Of a stretch of 64,000 bases of DNA, positions 54,969 through 64,000 are shown one piece after another; the first letter of the stretch is position 1; the number at the start of each line of letters is the position of its first letter. Source of the DNA: Rhodospirillales bacterium (GTDB lineage Bacteria > Pseudomonadota > Alphaproteobacteria > Rhodospirillales > Defluviicoccaceae); NCBI GenBank assembly GCA_016712595.1, contig JADJQT010000002.1, forward strand, positions 806,001 through 870,000, written 5' to 3'. Below the pieces are notes generated by a model. The model was not told the DNA's origin and searched no databases. It saw nothing but the letters and a program-made list of their open reading frames with translations. A program made the translations under genes and the position numbers.

Positions 54969-57900
54969 TCAATTCGTCTCCACCAACACCGACACGTCAT
55001 GCACCAGCGCATGGCAGAACCACACGTTCGGCTGCCCGACGACGCGGGAGCCTATATAAATGTCGTAAGGTTCCACAAGCGGTTGGGGCGCCTCCACCTG
55101 CACCGACTTGTGCACATTCTTCTCGACTACTTTCAGCCAACCGCTGAAAAACTCGGCCTCGCTAAGCTGCGTCTCATCCGCGATCAGTTGCGAATTCGGG
55201 TGCATCCACACTCCGAACAGGATCGGGTGCGCCTTCTCGTTGGCCACCGACACGGTGACCCTCGCGCCGAGTGCGCCAGTGGGGAGGATGCGTGGGACGC
55301 GGATCGCCGCCAAAGCCTCGTGAATAGGGTGCAGGGTAGTCGGATAGCCAGGTACAAACCATTTCAGGTCTGCGGGCGCGACGCCGCTTCGGGTGAGCGG
55401 CTGGCCTTTTTCGGCGATGATCCGCTCCGACAGCCGGCGCGGCGCGAAACGCGGCCGGATCACGCTTTTCTGGCTCGCCCCGACATGCGCGATCTCGACT
55501 TCGAACTGACGCCAAGCAAGCTCGCAAACGCCAGAAGCTTCCGACCGGCCGCGCGCGATAAGGAAAATGTCGTGCGGCTCGTCCGCTCTCCCTCGACCGA
55601 TCGGCGTACGGAAACTCACCTCGCCGCTTGGCGTCATTTCCGTCCAGCCGGAGGCGTAAACCCCGGGGTGCGCGCTGAGATCGCCCGCATCGAGATCGAC
55701 GGAGACGCCGGAGGAGCACACGACGAGGCAGGCTTCGTAACCCATGAACTGACCCGACGCCGCGCATTTGGCGGTGATGACCTCGGCCCCGCTGGGGCAG
55801 ACTTTCTCGACCCGGACCACCGCGGCGTCGAACGAAGCGGTGAAGGCGAGGACGCCACCGGCGTCGATGATACGGCCCTCGACCCCAAAAAGTGCCTCGG
55901 CGCGTCCCCGCACATGATCGGTGATGTCGAGCCGGGTTTTGACGATCGCATGATAGCGGTCGAGTTCGTCGCGCGCGTCCCGCGCCATCTGCTCTCGCGC
56001 CGCCACCGTCACGTCTTCGACCAGCGCGACATCATTGTGCAGCGCGAAGTCGAGCGCCTCCTGCACGCGCCGCTGTTCGACCATGTATTGCAGCAGCAGT
56101 TGTTTGGCGTCCTTGGATTCGGGGTCGACGTCGGAGAGCCTGACAAGCGTTTCGTGCGTTTCGCCCTCCTGGGCGGCTATCTGAAGCATTCGGAAGCGCT
56201 GCTCTCGATCGATCTCCCAGGACAGCTCGAGCATGCGCGCGACGTTGCGGATCGGGTAGCCGAGATAGACGTTGGCGATGCGTCTGGCGTTGGCGACCGG
56301 GTCGGACTTGACGAACATGCCGCTCTCCAGCACCCGGTACCAGAAGGTCGGCTTCGGCAGCACCTCGACCTTCAGTCCCTTCAGCGTCGCCTTGGCGAAG
56401 AATTCCCAATCCTCGACCGCTTGGCCGTGGACCTCGTGGAAGCCGCCGACGATCTCGTGCGCGCGTCGACTCACGAGCGCGTTCGCGTCGCCGTAGCAAT
56501 TCTCAAAAAACCCGACCTCGGCGCAGCCGCCCAGGGGCAAGGTTCGGATCTCGCCGTCAAATTCGGGGTCGGGCCTGTGCCGGTGATGAAAGGAGTAGGG
56601 CACCCCGGTGACGATGTCGGCTCCGAAGCGTTGCGCTGCACGAATGAAATCGCTGACGGCGTGCGGCATCAGCAGGTTGTCGTCGTCGACAAACAGAAGA
56701 TACTCGCCAGAGGCGTTGCGGACGCCAGTGTTCCTTGCGGCACCCAGATATTTGTTGTGCTGCCGCACCACTTTCACCGGTATGCCCCATTCTCCTTTTT
56801 CGATCTCGCGGAGATACTCGAGCGTCCTTGGCTGCTGGCTGCCGTCGTCGATGACGACGAGCTCGATGTTCGGGTACGTCTGGGCAAGGATCGACTCGAA
56901 GGCTTGCTGGAGAAAGTGCGGCCTTTCGTAATGCACGAGGCAGATGGAGACACGCGGCTTCGGCGCGCCGTCGGACTCGATATCGGCCGACTCGGCCGCT
57001 CCCGGGGCGGAGCCCGCTTCGGCCTTTTCGAGCCTCGCCGGAGCTTCCTCCGACAATTTCATGAAATCGCGCCAGCGCTGGCGCGTAAGTGGCTGCTCGA
57101 TCGCCATCCGCGAAGGCTGCTGCCCGTCTTTCAGACAGGCCGCAATTCGCTCGGCCAGCGCCGCGGATTGCGGTGGCACGAGACAGCGCGACCGATCCTC
57201 CTCGGCGACGAGTTCGCCTGTGCCGCCGGTGCTGGTGGCGATGAAGGGAATGCTCAATTGGAGACATTCCGCCACCACGCACGGTGAGTTCTCGGCGAGC
57301 GAGGGAATGACGGCGAGACGGCCGGCCCCGCCGAGATACGCGTTAGCCTCGATCTGGCCGAGACCGGCGAGGAAGCGGACTTTAGTGCCCCATTTTGTAC
57401 TTCTCGACAAGATATAGGCGGCGGAGTTCATCGCGCCGATCTTCCAGATCTTGCCCAGGAACGTGATCGTCACGCCCGCCAGACTGACTCCCGAAGCGAT
57501 CGCCCGGTCGAGCGCATCGCAAAACAGCACGACGCCCTTTCGGACCTCTTGGCGCCCGAAGAATACGATTTCCGAAATCGATCGCCCGGACGAAGCGGCG
57601 TTGGGGAGGACGGCCTGTCGTCCCGCCACGCTCACGATATTCTGCTCGACGTAGAGGGACTTCGGCAATATCCAGTCGTGCGCCTTCATCCAGTGAAGGA
57701 GATACTCGCTGGGGCTGACCACGAAGTCGGCATACTCGACGCATTTTTTCTCCATGTAGGAGAGAACGACCAGTTGCGAATGCGCCCATTGCTGGGAGTT
57801 AAGTTCATGGGTCCAATCGTTCGGGCCATGCGTGACGACGAGGGTTTTCGGATTGCCCGCCATGACGCCCGCTTTTGCGGCCATGACCGTGTAAAAGCCT

Positions 57901-58835
57901 TGCCCGCCGCATTCGTTAAAATAAATCACGCCGTAATTCTTATCGCGAACATATTTATAAATCGCATAGGAAACCCGCCGGATGTCACGGAACTGCTCAA
58001 ATATCTCAGAATATCTAGGAAGATAGTCGAGTGTGATCCCCATAGATCTATACCTAGCCGCCACATCAACGAACGGCTCCGACCGGATTCGCGGTCCATT
58101 ATCGTCGCAGTCAATGAATAGGACGGTCACCTCCCATCCGGCTTCAGCAAATTCAATCGCCAACCCGGTATTGGCAGTGCCGATACCTCCATTCTTGAAT
58201 AGTCCGTGAAACTCCGTTGTCACGAAGCAAACGCGCTTCGACTGTACAATCAGGGCCCCGGCGGGTAACCCTATTGTGTAAAAGGAGTCAGTAGTCTCGG
58301 CCGCATTCGCCTCGATGAGGCCCACTTTCCGCTGGACGTCCGGGCGAGCCTCAGGTGGGAAAAAGCACATAATTTGGGCGACCGAAAGATCTCCAACTGT
58401 ATGCTTCGCCAAGAACTTGTTTCGGGATGGAACGTAGATTTCAACCACGGCGTCCGGCCTGTGGTGGGCCAGCTCTGACAGAATTTGCAAATCAAACTCA
58501 TGCCAAGCGACAAAAAATCCAGAATTTTCACCGCACCCTAAATAAGTACTTACATCTATCCTTGATATGCCAGTGCTTCCGACAGACAAAATATTTCCAC
58601 AACAAATAATATCAAACTTTACTACACTGTTTTGATCTTCAACATCGAGTATCCAACCGAATATCCCCCGGTCGTCAACAGCATCGACTACCCCAGCGAC
58701 TGCCGCGGTCTCGCTCGGCCACCTGGGGAGACGAGCAGGCACACCGGTCAACCGACCCTTTCTTTTGGTCGAGCCAGGATAATAGTCCGCGCGGCTAGGC
58801 AATGGTTGATCCCCCCCTTTTTGCCCCCTGGACAT
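54969..58835 (-). CDS. Very large GT4-GT2 fusion glycosyltransferase (1288 aa)
   Basis: Domains: a ~140-residue N-terminal beta domain of unknown family (GVVDAVDDRGIFGWILDVED...); GT4 from ~200 (VCFVTTEFHGLFKNGGIGTA), including VFFGRQEVRKGVVLFC and ENSPCVVAECLQLSIP (EX7E); GT2 from ~628 (RVSICLVHYERPHFLQQAF), with VVIDDGS, LLFVDDDN (715-722) and the acceptor-site QAVEDWEFFAKATLKG. Then ~380 residues of helical and beta modules of unknown family close the protein. It is a paralogue of the 49165 enzyme in its GT core, with extra domains at both ends. Role inferred: two-step elongation of a surface polysaccharide or glycoprotein glycan. Confidence 0.85.
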   Translation of the reverse strand: MSRGQKGGDQPLPSRADYYPGSTKRKGRLTGVPARLPRWPSETAAVAGVVDAVDDRGIFGWILDVEDQNSVVKFDIICCGNILSVGSTGISRIDVSTYLGCGENSGFFVAWHEFDLQILSELAHHRPDAVVEIYVPSRNKFLAKHTVGDLSVAQIMCFFPPEARPDVQRKVGLIEANAAETTDSFYTIGLPAGALIVQSKRVCFVTTEFHGLFKNGGIGTANTGLAIEFAEAGWEVTVLFIDCDDNGPRIRSEPFVDVAARYRSMGITLDYLPRYSEIFEQFRDIRRVSYAIYKYVRDKNYGVIYFNECGGQGFYTVMAAKAGVMAGNPKTLVVTHGPNDWTHELNSQQWAHSQLVVLSYMEKKCVEYADFVVSPSEYLLHWMKAHDWILPKSLYVEQNIVSVAGRQAVLPNAASSGRSISEIVFFGRQEVRKGVVLFCDALDRAIASGVSLAGVTITFLGKIWKIGAMNSAAYILSRSTKWGTKVRFLAGLGQIEANAYLGGAGRLAVIPSLAENSPCVVAECLQLSIPFIATSTGGTGELVAEEDRSRCLVPPQSAALAERIAACLKDGQQPSRMAIEQPLTRQRWRDFMKLSEEAPARLEKAEAGSAPGAAESADIESDGAPKPRVSICLVHYERPHFLQQAFESILAQTYPNIELVVIDDGSQQPRTLEYLREIEKGEWGIPVKVVRQHNKYLGAARNTGVRNASGEYLLFVDDDNLLMPHAVSDFIRAAQRFGADIVTGVPYSFHHRHRPDPEFDGEIRTLPLGGCAEVGFFENCYGDANALVSRRAHEIVGGFHEVHGQAVEDWEFFAKATLKGLKVEVLPKPTFWYRVLESGMFVKSDPVANARRIANVYLGYPIRNVARMLELSWEIDREQRFRMLQIAAQEGETHETLVRLSDVDPESKDAKQLLLQYMVEQRRVQEALDFALHNDVALVEDVTVAAREQMARDARDELDRYHAIVKTRLDITDHVRGRAEALFGVEGRIIDAGGVLAFTASFDAAVVRVEKVCPSGAEVITAKCAASGQFMGYEACLVVCSSGVSVDLDAGDLSAHPGVYASGWTEMTPSGEVSFRTPIGRGRADEPHDIFLIARGRSEASGVCELAWRQFEVEIAHVGASQKSVIRPRFAPRRLSERIIAEKGQPLTRSGVAPADLKWFVPGYPTTLHPIHEALAAIRVPRILPTGALGARVTVSVANEKAHPILFGVWMHPNSQLIADETQLSEAEFFSGWLKVVEKNVHKSVQVEAPQPLVEPYDIYIGSRVVGQPNVWFCHALVHDVSVLVETN

Positions 58836-58979
58836 TTCTTAAGGCGGATCTTGTCGCATGACAATGGCCTCATTGGGGTTACGTCGGTAGGTTGTTGCAC
58901 GGATCGGCGGAGTTGCCGTCGGGAGCTGGCCGGCGTAGGGAAGGGTCCCTTTTCTGACCGATGGACGCGTAGCCGTGCC

Positions 58980-59460
58980 GTTCAAAGCCAATGCCGATCG
59001 CCGGCGACGGACCTGGCGGAGGCAGCGGTCGGCTTCACGCTCGCCGCACTGGGCGTGCTGGAAAACCTAATGTTGACCGGCGCGGGGGCGATCAACCTGA
59101 CCGGCAACACGCTCGCCAACGTCCTCGTCGGCAACCGCGCCGCATACCGGCTGGCCGGCGGGAGCGCCGACCTGTTCATCTGAACTGAAGGGCGGCGACA
59201 CCGCCGACAGCCTCGTCGCGGCGGTGGGCAACCGGCTCGACTTCAGCGCCGCGCTCAAGGAGGCGTTCGAGGTAAACAACGTCAGGCTGGCCACGACGGC
59301 AGGTGACCTGCGATCGGTGGAACGTTCACGGTGGGAGCGACCAACATCCGCTTCCTTGCCGCGACCGACCAGCTGCAGATCGACATCGACGGCAACGCCC
59401 TGTTCGGCGCCGTCGACTTTGAGGTCGTCCTCGGCGGCGTCAGCACGGTGGCCTGTTCAG
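58980..59460 (+). pseudogene. RTX/serralysin-like calcium-binding protein remnant
   Basis: In three shifting frames: LTGAGAINLTGNTLANVLVG and YRLAGGSADLFI (RTX-type repeat), then LKGGDTADSLVAAVGNRLDF, then MGATNIRFLAATDQLQIDID with FEVVLGGVS, the terminal domain of M10-type secreted proteins. No catalytic part remains. It starts about 145 bp from the end of the glycosyltransferase gene and is broken by at least two frame changes. Confidence 0.65.
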
Positions 59461-59682
59461 CCGCGCTCGACACCCTCCCTGCTCGGCTGGGCCTGTTGCG
59501 CAGCGGCGCCCGGCGAGGAACACGCGCAGGCGCGCCGCCGCCCCCTTGCCCCCTTCGCCGATCCCCCCACGATTGATGCTGACGGGGTCCGGTTGCGAGC
59601 GGCCCGTCGATCGTCGTCGGCTTCCGCTTTCGCGAGAACCGAAGAGCGGGGCCCGATCGACGCTGATGACCCTTCGCGCCGG

Positions 59683-60090
59683 CTATCGCTCAAGGACTCG
59701 TTGTTTCTGCTCGTCCCAGGTGGTCAGCACCACCCGTGTAAGGTCCTCCAACTGCATGCCCTTCGGCTGTCGCCCGTCGAGGATGGCCTCGATGATGTCG
59801 GGGGCCATCAGCGTCAGGCGGAGCAGGCGGTTGACGAAGCTGCGGGTGACGCCCTCGGCCTCGGCCAGTTCGCCGGCCGATCGATACCTGCGCTCTTCCA
59901 GCATCCCCTTCCAGCGGTGCGCCCGCGCCAGCGCGCGAATCAGGGTGTCGTCCGGCCGTGGCTTCGCCGGCGCCCAGGCATCGCCGCCGTCCGGGGCGAC
60001 GATCACCTTGCGGCCGCCACGCCGTTTCCAGGTCATCGGGATGCGGACGGTGATGATCTTGCCGTCGAACTCCCAGTTCTCGCCGGGGAA
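59683..60090 (-). pseudogene. Truncated relative of the 10037-10471 recombinase-operon protein
   Basis: The frame reads PGENWEFDGKIITVRIPMTW then RRGGRKVIVAPDGGDAWAPA and GELAEAEGVTRSFVNRLLRL, ending TWDEQKQRVLER. It matches the gene at 10037-10471 along almost all of its length with about 80 percent identity by eye. Its first few codons are replaced by the IS6 element starting at 60091. No recombinase or DUF2924 gene accompanies it here. Confidence 0.85.
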
Positions 60091-60893
60091 GGCACTGTCA
60101 CGGGAACGTTGGCCTGCGCCACCGCCGCGGTAGCCTGCGGGGATGCAGCCTGTCTCGTACGCCCGTCACCAATTCCCGCCGAGCGTGATTCAGCACGCGG
60201 TGTGGCTCTATCTTCGTTTCCAGCTCAGTCTCAGGGACGTCGAAGATTTGTTGGCCGAACGCGGCCTGGACGTCAGCTACGAAACGATCCGTCGCTGGGT
60301 GATGAAGTTCGGTACGGCTTACGCGAAGCGGCTCAAGGCTGGACGCCCGAAACCGGTCGGACGGTGGCATCTCGACGAAATGTTCGTCTCGATTGGTGGT
60401 CGACCAATGTATCTGTGGCGCGCTGTGGATGCCGAAGGGGAAGTGCTGGACATCCTGGTCCAACGCCGCCGCAATAAGCATGCTGCGCTTAAACTTCTTC
60501 GCAAGTTGTTGAAAACGCGGGGAATGAGTCCCGACGCCATCGTGACGGACAAGCTGAGATCCTATGGGGCAGCACTTCGCGCGCTCGGCATGCAGCGACG
60601 ACACGTAACTGGTGGCCGTTCGAACAATCGCGCCGAGAATTCACACCAGCCCGTGCGACGACGAGAGCGGGCGTGGCTGAGGTTCAAGAACCCGGGGTCA
60701 ACCCAGCGCTTTCTGTCCGCTCACGCTGCCGTCTACAACACGTTCAACGTCCAACGCCATCTGATCTCGCGCCGAACCCTGCGTATCTTCCGTGCCACCG
60801 CCTTTGCTCAATGGAGCATCGTTACGAGCGTCGCGTGAACACACGCGAGCAGCTTTCCCCAGTTCGAGCGTCTCGTGAAGATGTGACAATGAC
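60091..60893 (+). mobile_element. IS6-family insertion sequence, copy 2
   Basis: The same element as 14198-15000, same orientation, with an identical transposase. Its left end GGCACTGTCACGGGAACG is intact. The right end reads GATGTGACAATG then ACC, one base different from copy 1, so the last bases may be altered. The flanks show no target duplication. Confidence 0.88.
60143..60838 (+). CDS. IS6-family transposase
   Basis: 231 residues, identical to 14250-14945: DDE residues in WHLDEMFVSIGG, IVTDKLRSYGAA and NNRAENSHQPVRRRER. The frame is intact, so it is probably active. Confidence 0.93.
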   Translation: MQPVSYARHQFPPSVIQHAVWLYLRFQLSLRDVEDLLAERGLDVSYETIRRWVMKFGTAYAKRLKAGRPKPVGRWHLDEMFVSIGGRPMYLWRAVDAEGEVLDILVQRRRNKHAALKLLRKLLKTRGMSPDAIVTDKLRSYGAALRALGMQRRHVTGGRSNNRAENSHQPVRRRERAWLRFKNPGSTQRFLSAHAAVYNTFNVQRHLISRRTLRIFRATAFAQWSIVTSVA

Positions 60894-61021
60894 CCCCCAG
60901 GGAATGCACAAACTACATCACCAATTGCGGATATCGACAGTCATCGTGAAATCGCTCTAGCGAGACGAAAATCTACTCCCATAAAGTGAAGGCGGAACAT
61001 CGTCGCTTTGGAGACCTGCAT

Positions 61022-61387
61022 TCAATGCATCGGAGCGGGCATCATGTTGGCGTTGAGATTGGCGATGATCCAGCAGGAGCCGGTGATGACGAGAAAGACA
61101 ATGAGCAGGCCGAAGGCCAGCGCCAGAATATTGTTCGTGTGATCGGGCCCGCTACCCAGGTGCAGGAAGAAGACGAGGTGAACGCCGATCTGCGCGAAGG
61201 CGAGGACGATCAGCCCCACCGCAATGCCCGGTGCCCACAAAAGGTCAGTCTGCGAAACGACGAACGAAGCGATCGTCGCGAGGATCGCGAGGCCGAGCCC
61301 CACGCTGTACGAAAGAACGCCGGCACCGGCCTCGTTCTGCTCGACCCCCGGCGTCCGGTCGTAAAGCAAATGATCGTCGTCGCTCAT
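61022..61387 (-). CDS. cyoD: Cytochrome bo ubiquinol oxidase subunit IV
   Basis: 121 residues with three membrane helices: SYSVGLGLAILATIASFVV, WAPGIAVGLIVLAFAQIGVHLVFFLHL and ILALAFGLLIVFLVITGSCW. The QIGVHLVFFLHL segment is the CyoD signature. It starts ATG 61387, overlapping the stop of cyoC by one base. Subunit IV assists assembly of the Cu_B-haem centre. The usual downstream gene cyoE (haem O synthase) is absent; an IS6 copy begins ~130 bp beyond. Confidence 0.92.
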   Translation of the reverse strand: MSDDDHLLYDRTPGVEQNEAGAGVLSYSVGLGLAILATIASFVVSQTDLLWAPGIAVGLIVLAFAQIGVHLVFFLHLGSGPDHTNNILALAFGLLIVFLVITGSCWIIANLNANMMPAPMH

Positions 61388-62031
61388 CACCGGGCTCCCA
61401 TCAGGTAAACCAGCGTCATCACTCCGATCCAGACGATGTCGAGCGCGTGCCAGAACAGGCTGAAGCATAGCAGGCGACGCAGCACGGCAGGTCGCAGGCC
61501 CTTGGCGACGACCTGGGCCACCAGATAAACGAGCCAGACGAGGCCGAGGGTGACATGCGCGCCGTGGGTGCCGACGAGGGTGAAGAAGGCAGAAAGGAAG
61601 GCGCTGCGCGATGGTACGGCGCCCGCGCCCACCATCCCGCCGAATTCGGAAATCTCGATGAAGAGAAAGGCCCCGCCGAGGACGAACGTGAGGGCGGCAA
61701 ATAGGAGGAAGCGCGACGTCTGCCGTCGTTCGGCGGACAACGCCCCGAGCCCGCACGTATAGCTTGAGAACAGCAGGCACATCGTCTCGATAAAGACGTT
61801 GCGAAGATTGAACAGCTCGCTTCCGGCGGGTCCGCCGGCGGTGTTGCCCGACAGGACCGCGTACGCTGCGAACAGCGCCGAGAACATGACGATGTCACTG
61901 AGGATAAAGATCCAGAACCCGTAGGCGACGACGATGCGGGTCGGGGCCGGCCCATCGCCCGGCCGGTGACCAAATCCCCCTCCGTGCTCGGCGGAGACGG
62001 CGCCGACGGTATCGAGTGCCGCTGTCGTCAT
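61387..62031 (-). CDS. cyoC: Cytochrome bo ubiquinol oxidase subunit III
   Basis: 214 residues, five helices. Landmarks: YGFWIFILSDIVMFSALFA, ETMCLLFSSYTCGLGALSA, FFTLVGTHGAHVTLGLVWL and LLCFSLFWHALDIVWIGVMT, the haem-copper oxidase subunit III core. It overlaps cyoB (stop at 62028) by four bases. It is part of the quinol oxidase, which reduces O2 at the cytoplasmic membrane and pumps protons. Confidence 0.93.
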   Translation of the reverse strand: MTTAALDTVGAVSAEHGGGFGHRPGDGPAPTRIVVAYGFWIFILSDIVMFSALFAAYAVLSGNTAGGPAGSELFNLRNVFIETMCLLFSSYTCGLGALSAERRQTSRFLLFAALTFVLGGAFLFIEISEFGGMVGAGAVPSRSAFLSAFFTLVGTHGAHVTLGLVWLVYLVAQVVAKGLRPAVLRRLLCFSLFWHALDIVWIGVMTLVYLMGAR

Positions 62032-64000
62032 GCTGACCGCCCGAGGCCCGAGCGGGCCTGTTCCATATCCGCGACTTCGGACGCCGGGATTTCATGCTCC
62101 CGGTGGTCGGACCAGCCGAACACGAGAAGCGTGACCGCGGTGGCGAGAAGGCCGAAGATCACCAGCGCCCAGATATGCCAGATCAGGGCGAAGCCGGTCA
62201 CCACCGCGAAGAACGCGAGGATGAAACCGACCGGACTGTTGCAGGGCATCTCGATGCTTTCGTAGCGAGGCGCCTCGGTTGGGCGGAGCCCGCGCCGCTT
62301 CATCTCCCAGAAGGCGTCGATTGCCTCGACTCTGGGCAACACCGCGAAGTTGTACGCCGGCGGAGGCGAGGTGGTCGCCCACTCCAGAGTTCGGCCGTTC
62401 CAGGGATCGCCGGTCATATCGCGGCGACGCTCGCGCGTGCGGATGCTGACAGCGAGTTGGGCGATCTGGCAGAGAATGCCGCAGAAAATGACGATGGCAC
62501 CACACTCGGCGACCAGCAGCAGTGGCTGCCAGCCCGGCTCGGGAATGTGCTGCAGGCGCCGGGTCATCCCCATCAGGCCCAGGACATAGAGCGGGGTGAA
62601 GGCGAGATAGAAGCCGACGAGCCAGCACCAGAAGCTGGCTTTGCCGAACCGCGCGTCGAGGGTGAAACCGAACACCTTGGGGAACCAGTAATTGTAGCCC
62701 GCGATGCCGGCGAAGATGACGCCGCCGATGATGACATTGTGGAAATGGGCAACCAGGAAGGTGCTGTTGTGCAGGACGAAATCGATCGGTGGAACAGCGA
62801 GGAGAACCCCGGTCAGCCCGCCGATGACAAACGTGACCATGAAGCCGATGGCAAACAGCATCGGCGTGCTGAACACGACCCGCCCGCGAAACATCGTGAA
62901 CAGCCAGTTGAAGACCTTGACGCCGGTCGGCACGGCGATGATCGACGACATGATGCCGAAGAACGCATTCACGTCGGCCCCCGCTCCCATCGTGAAGAAG
63001 TGGTGCAGCCAGACCGTAAAGGAGAGGATGCAGATGCCCAAGGTGGCGAGAACCATCGAGCGGTAACTGAACAGAGATTTTCCGGAGAATGTCGCGACCA
63101 CTTCTGAGTAGACGCCGAATGCCGGCAAGATGAGGATGTAGACTTCCGGATGGCCCCAGGCCCAGAACAGATTAACATACATCATCTGATTGCCGCCGGC
63201 ATCGTTGGTAAAGAAGTGCATGCCGAGGTAGCGGTCGAGCAACAGCATCACGAACGTCGCGGTCAGGATCGGAAACGCGGCGACGATCAAGAGGTTGGAG
63301 GCGAACGCGGTCCAGCAGAACACCGGCATGCGCATGTATGTCATGCCGGGCGCGCGGAGCTTGAGGATCGTGGTGACGAAATTGACGCCGGTCAGCAACG
63401 TGCCGATGCCCGAGATCTGCAATGACCAGAGGTAGTAGTCGACGCCCACATCCGGTGAGAAAGCGAGCCCCGAGAGCGGCGGATAGCCCATCCAGCCGGT
63501 GCGCGCGAAATTGCCGATGACGAGCGAGGCGTTGATCAGCAGGGCTCCCGAGGCGGTGAGCCAGAAGCTGATCGAGTTGAGCACGGGAAAGGCGACGTCG
63601 CGCACGCCGAGCTGCAACGGCACGACGACATTCATCAGGCCGACGACCAGCGGCATCGCCACGAAGAAGATCATGATCGTGCCGTGCGCGGAGAAGATCT
63701 GGTCGTAGTGGCTGGGGGGCAGGTAGCCTTGCGCCTCGCCGACGGCCAGCGCCTGCTGGGTGCGCATCATGATCGCATCGGCGAAGCCGCGCAGCAGCAT
63801 GACCAGCCCGAGGAAGACGTACATGACGCCGATACGCTTGTGATCGACGCTGGTGATCCACTCGCACCAGAGGTAAGGCCACCAGCCCTTCACCGTGATG
63901 ATCCCGAGCACGACAAGAATGACGAGGGCGACCACCGCCGCGCTGATCAGCGGCAGCGGCTCGTCGAACGGAATTGCCGCCCAGCTCAGCCGTCCCAGCA
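62028..64000 (-). CDS. cyoB: Cytochrome bo ubiquinol oxidase subunit I, start at window edge
   Basis: About 656 residues. The catalytic core has WAWGHPEVYILILPAFGVYSEV (Cu_B His and the cross-linked Tyr), the HHFFTMG pair of Cu_B His, and NSTFLVAHFHNVIIGGVI with the haem His. The N-terminal LGRLSWAAIPFDEPLPLISA continues to the last bases of the window, where TGCTG implies an ATG whose A lies at 64001. It is the haem-copper subunit that binds the low-spin haem b and the binuclear centre. cyoA would lie just beyond. Confidence 0.95.
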   Translation of the reverse strand, partial: LGRLSWAAIPFDEPLPLISAAVVALVILVVLGIITVKGWWPYLWCEWITSVDHKRIGVMYVFLGLVMLLRGFADAIMMRTQQALAVGEAQGYLPPSHYDQIFSAHGTIMIFFVAMPLVVGLMNVVVPLQLGVRDVAFPVLNSISFWLTASGALLINASLVIGNFARTGWMGYPPLSGLAFSPDVGVDYYLWSLQISGIGTLLTGVNFVTTILKLRAPGMTYMRMPVFCWTAFASNLLIVAAFPILTATFVMLLLDRYLGMHFFTNDAGGNQMMYVNLFWAWGHPEVYILILPAFGVYSEVVATFSGKSLFSYRSMVLATLGICILSFTVWLHHFFTMGAGADVNAFFGIMSSIIAVPTGVKVFNWLFTMFRGRVVFSTPMLFAIGFMVTFVIGGLTGVLLAVPPIDFVLHNSTFLVAHFHNVIIGGVIFAGIAGYNYWFPKVFGFTLDARFGKASFWCWLVGFYLAFTPLYVLGLMGMTRRLQHIPEPGWQPLLLVAECGAIVIFCGILCQIAQLAVSIRTRERRRDMTGDPWNGRTLEWATTSPPPAYNFAVLPRVEAIDAFWEMKRRGLRPTEAPRYESIEMPCNSPVGFILAFFAVVTGFALIWHIWALVIFGLLATAVTLLVFGWSDHREHEIPASEVADMEQARSGLGRSA

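Noticed and set aside
54999..57287. A 762-codon plus-strand frame within the large glycosyltransferase gene
   Set aside because: It shows no domain and is rich in Arg, Asp and His; the minus-strand glycosyltransferase frame carries GT motifs.
14198..60893. Classical compound transposon flanked by two IS6 copies
   Set aside because: The outer flanks show no matching 8-bp duplication and each copy sits at a different truncated gene, so independent deletions explain it better.
1..64000. CRISPR array or tRNA/rRNA genes
   Set aside because: I saw no regularly spaced direct repeats of CRISPR length and no convincing cloverleaf or rRNA sequence by eye; a tRNAscan-SE and CRISPR search would settle it.

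Overview
The window is high-GC, almost certainly alphaproteobacterial chromosome. The evidence is a DnaE2-type error-prone polymerase end, a cyoBCD quinol oxidase operon, a serine-recombinase/DUF2924 module typical of the class, and generally GC-rich codon use. I cannot place it more precisely. It is an accessory region heavily remodelled by mobile elements, with backbone-like genes only at the two edges.

Region by region: 1-1424 is the C-terminal part of dnaE2. 2485-7966 holds a DUF6429/DUF6880 gene pair and, convergent to it, a two-gene Hachiman anti-phage defence operon (hamA-hamB). 8630-9908 has an alpha/beta hydrolase and a small membrane protein. 10037-12447 is a four-gene leftward operon built around a serine site-specific recombinase, with a good sigma70-like promoter, facing a P4-type primase-helicase (12657-14197) cut short by an IS6-family element. 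15001-16793 is a decayed IS21. 16999-23654 carries an outer-membrane protein, a secreted HAD phosphatase, an arylsulfatase and a membrane TPR protein.

From 23883 to 29711 mobile elements are nested: a group II intron is split by a serine-recombinase element and truncated by one IS6-family copy, itself truncated by another. 29712-35980 is a decaying stretch: a recD2 end, frameshifted lipoprotein, SDR, alcohol dehydrogenase and hydrolase genes, one intact cupin, and a LysR gene fused to an IS1595 remnant. 36035-41208 contains an IS1182, a second, unbroken group II intron and another IS6-family element. 41326-43403 encodes a porin-cytochrome c fusion and a small cytochrome c. 43774-48596 is a block of two IS66-type elements and an IS91 fragment.

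49165-58835 is a leftward surface-glycan cluster: two very large GT4-GT2 fusion glycosyltransferases, a glycoside-hydrolase-like protein, a methyltransferase and a sulfotransferase; the last two are clearly more AT-rich than their surroundings. After RTX remnants and a second IS6 copy, 61022-64000 is the end of a cytochrome bo-type oxidase operon (cyoB, cyoC, cyoD).

Many coding sequences differ from an intact frame by one or two bases. This may be real decay of an IS-rich island or residual assembly indels; read evidence is needed to tell these apart. The most coherent system is the Hachiman locus. The most informative structural observations are the nested intron, and the intronless homologue of the second intron's target site near position 2000.
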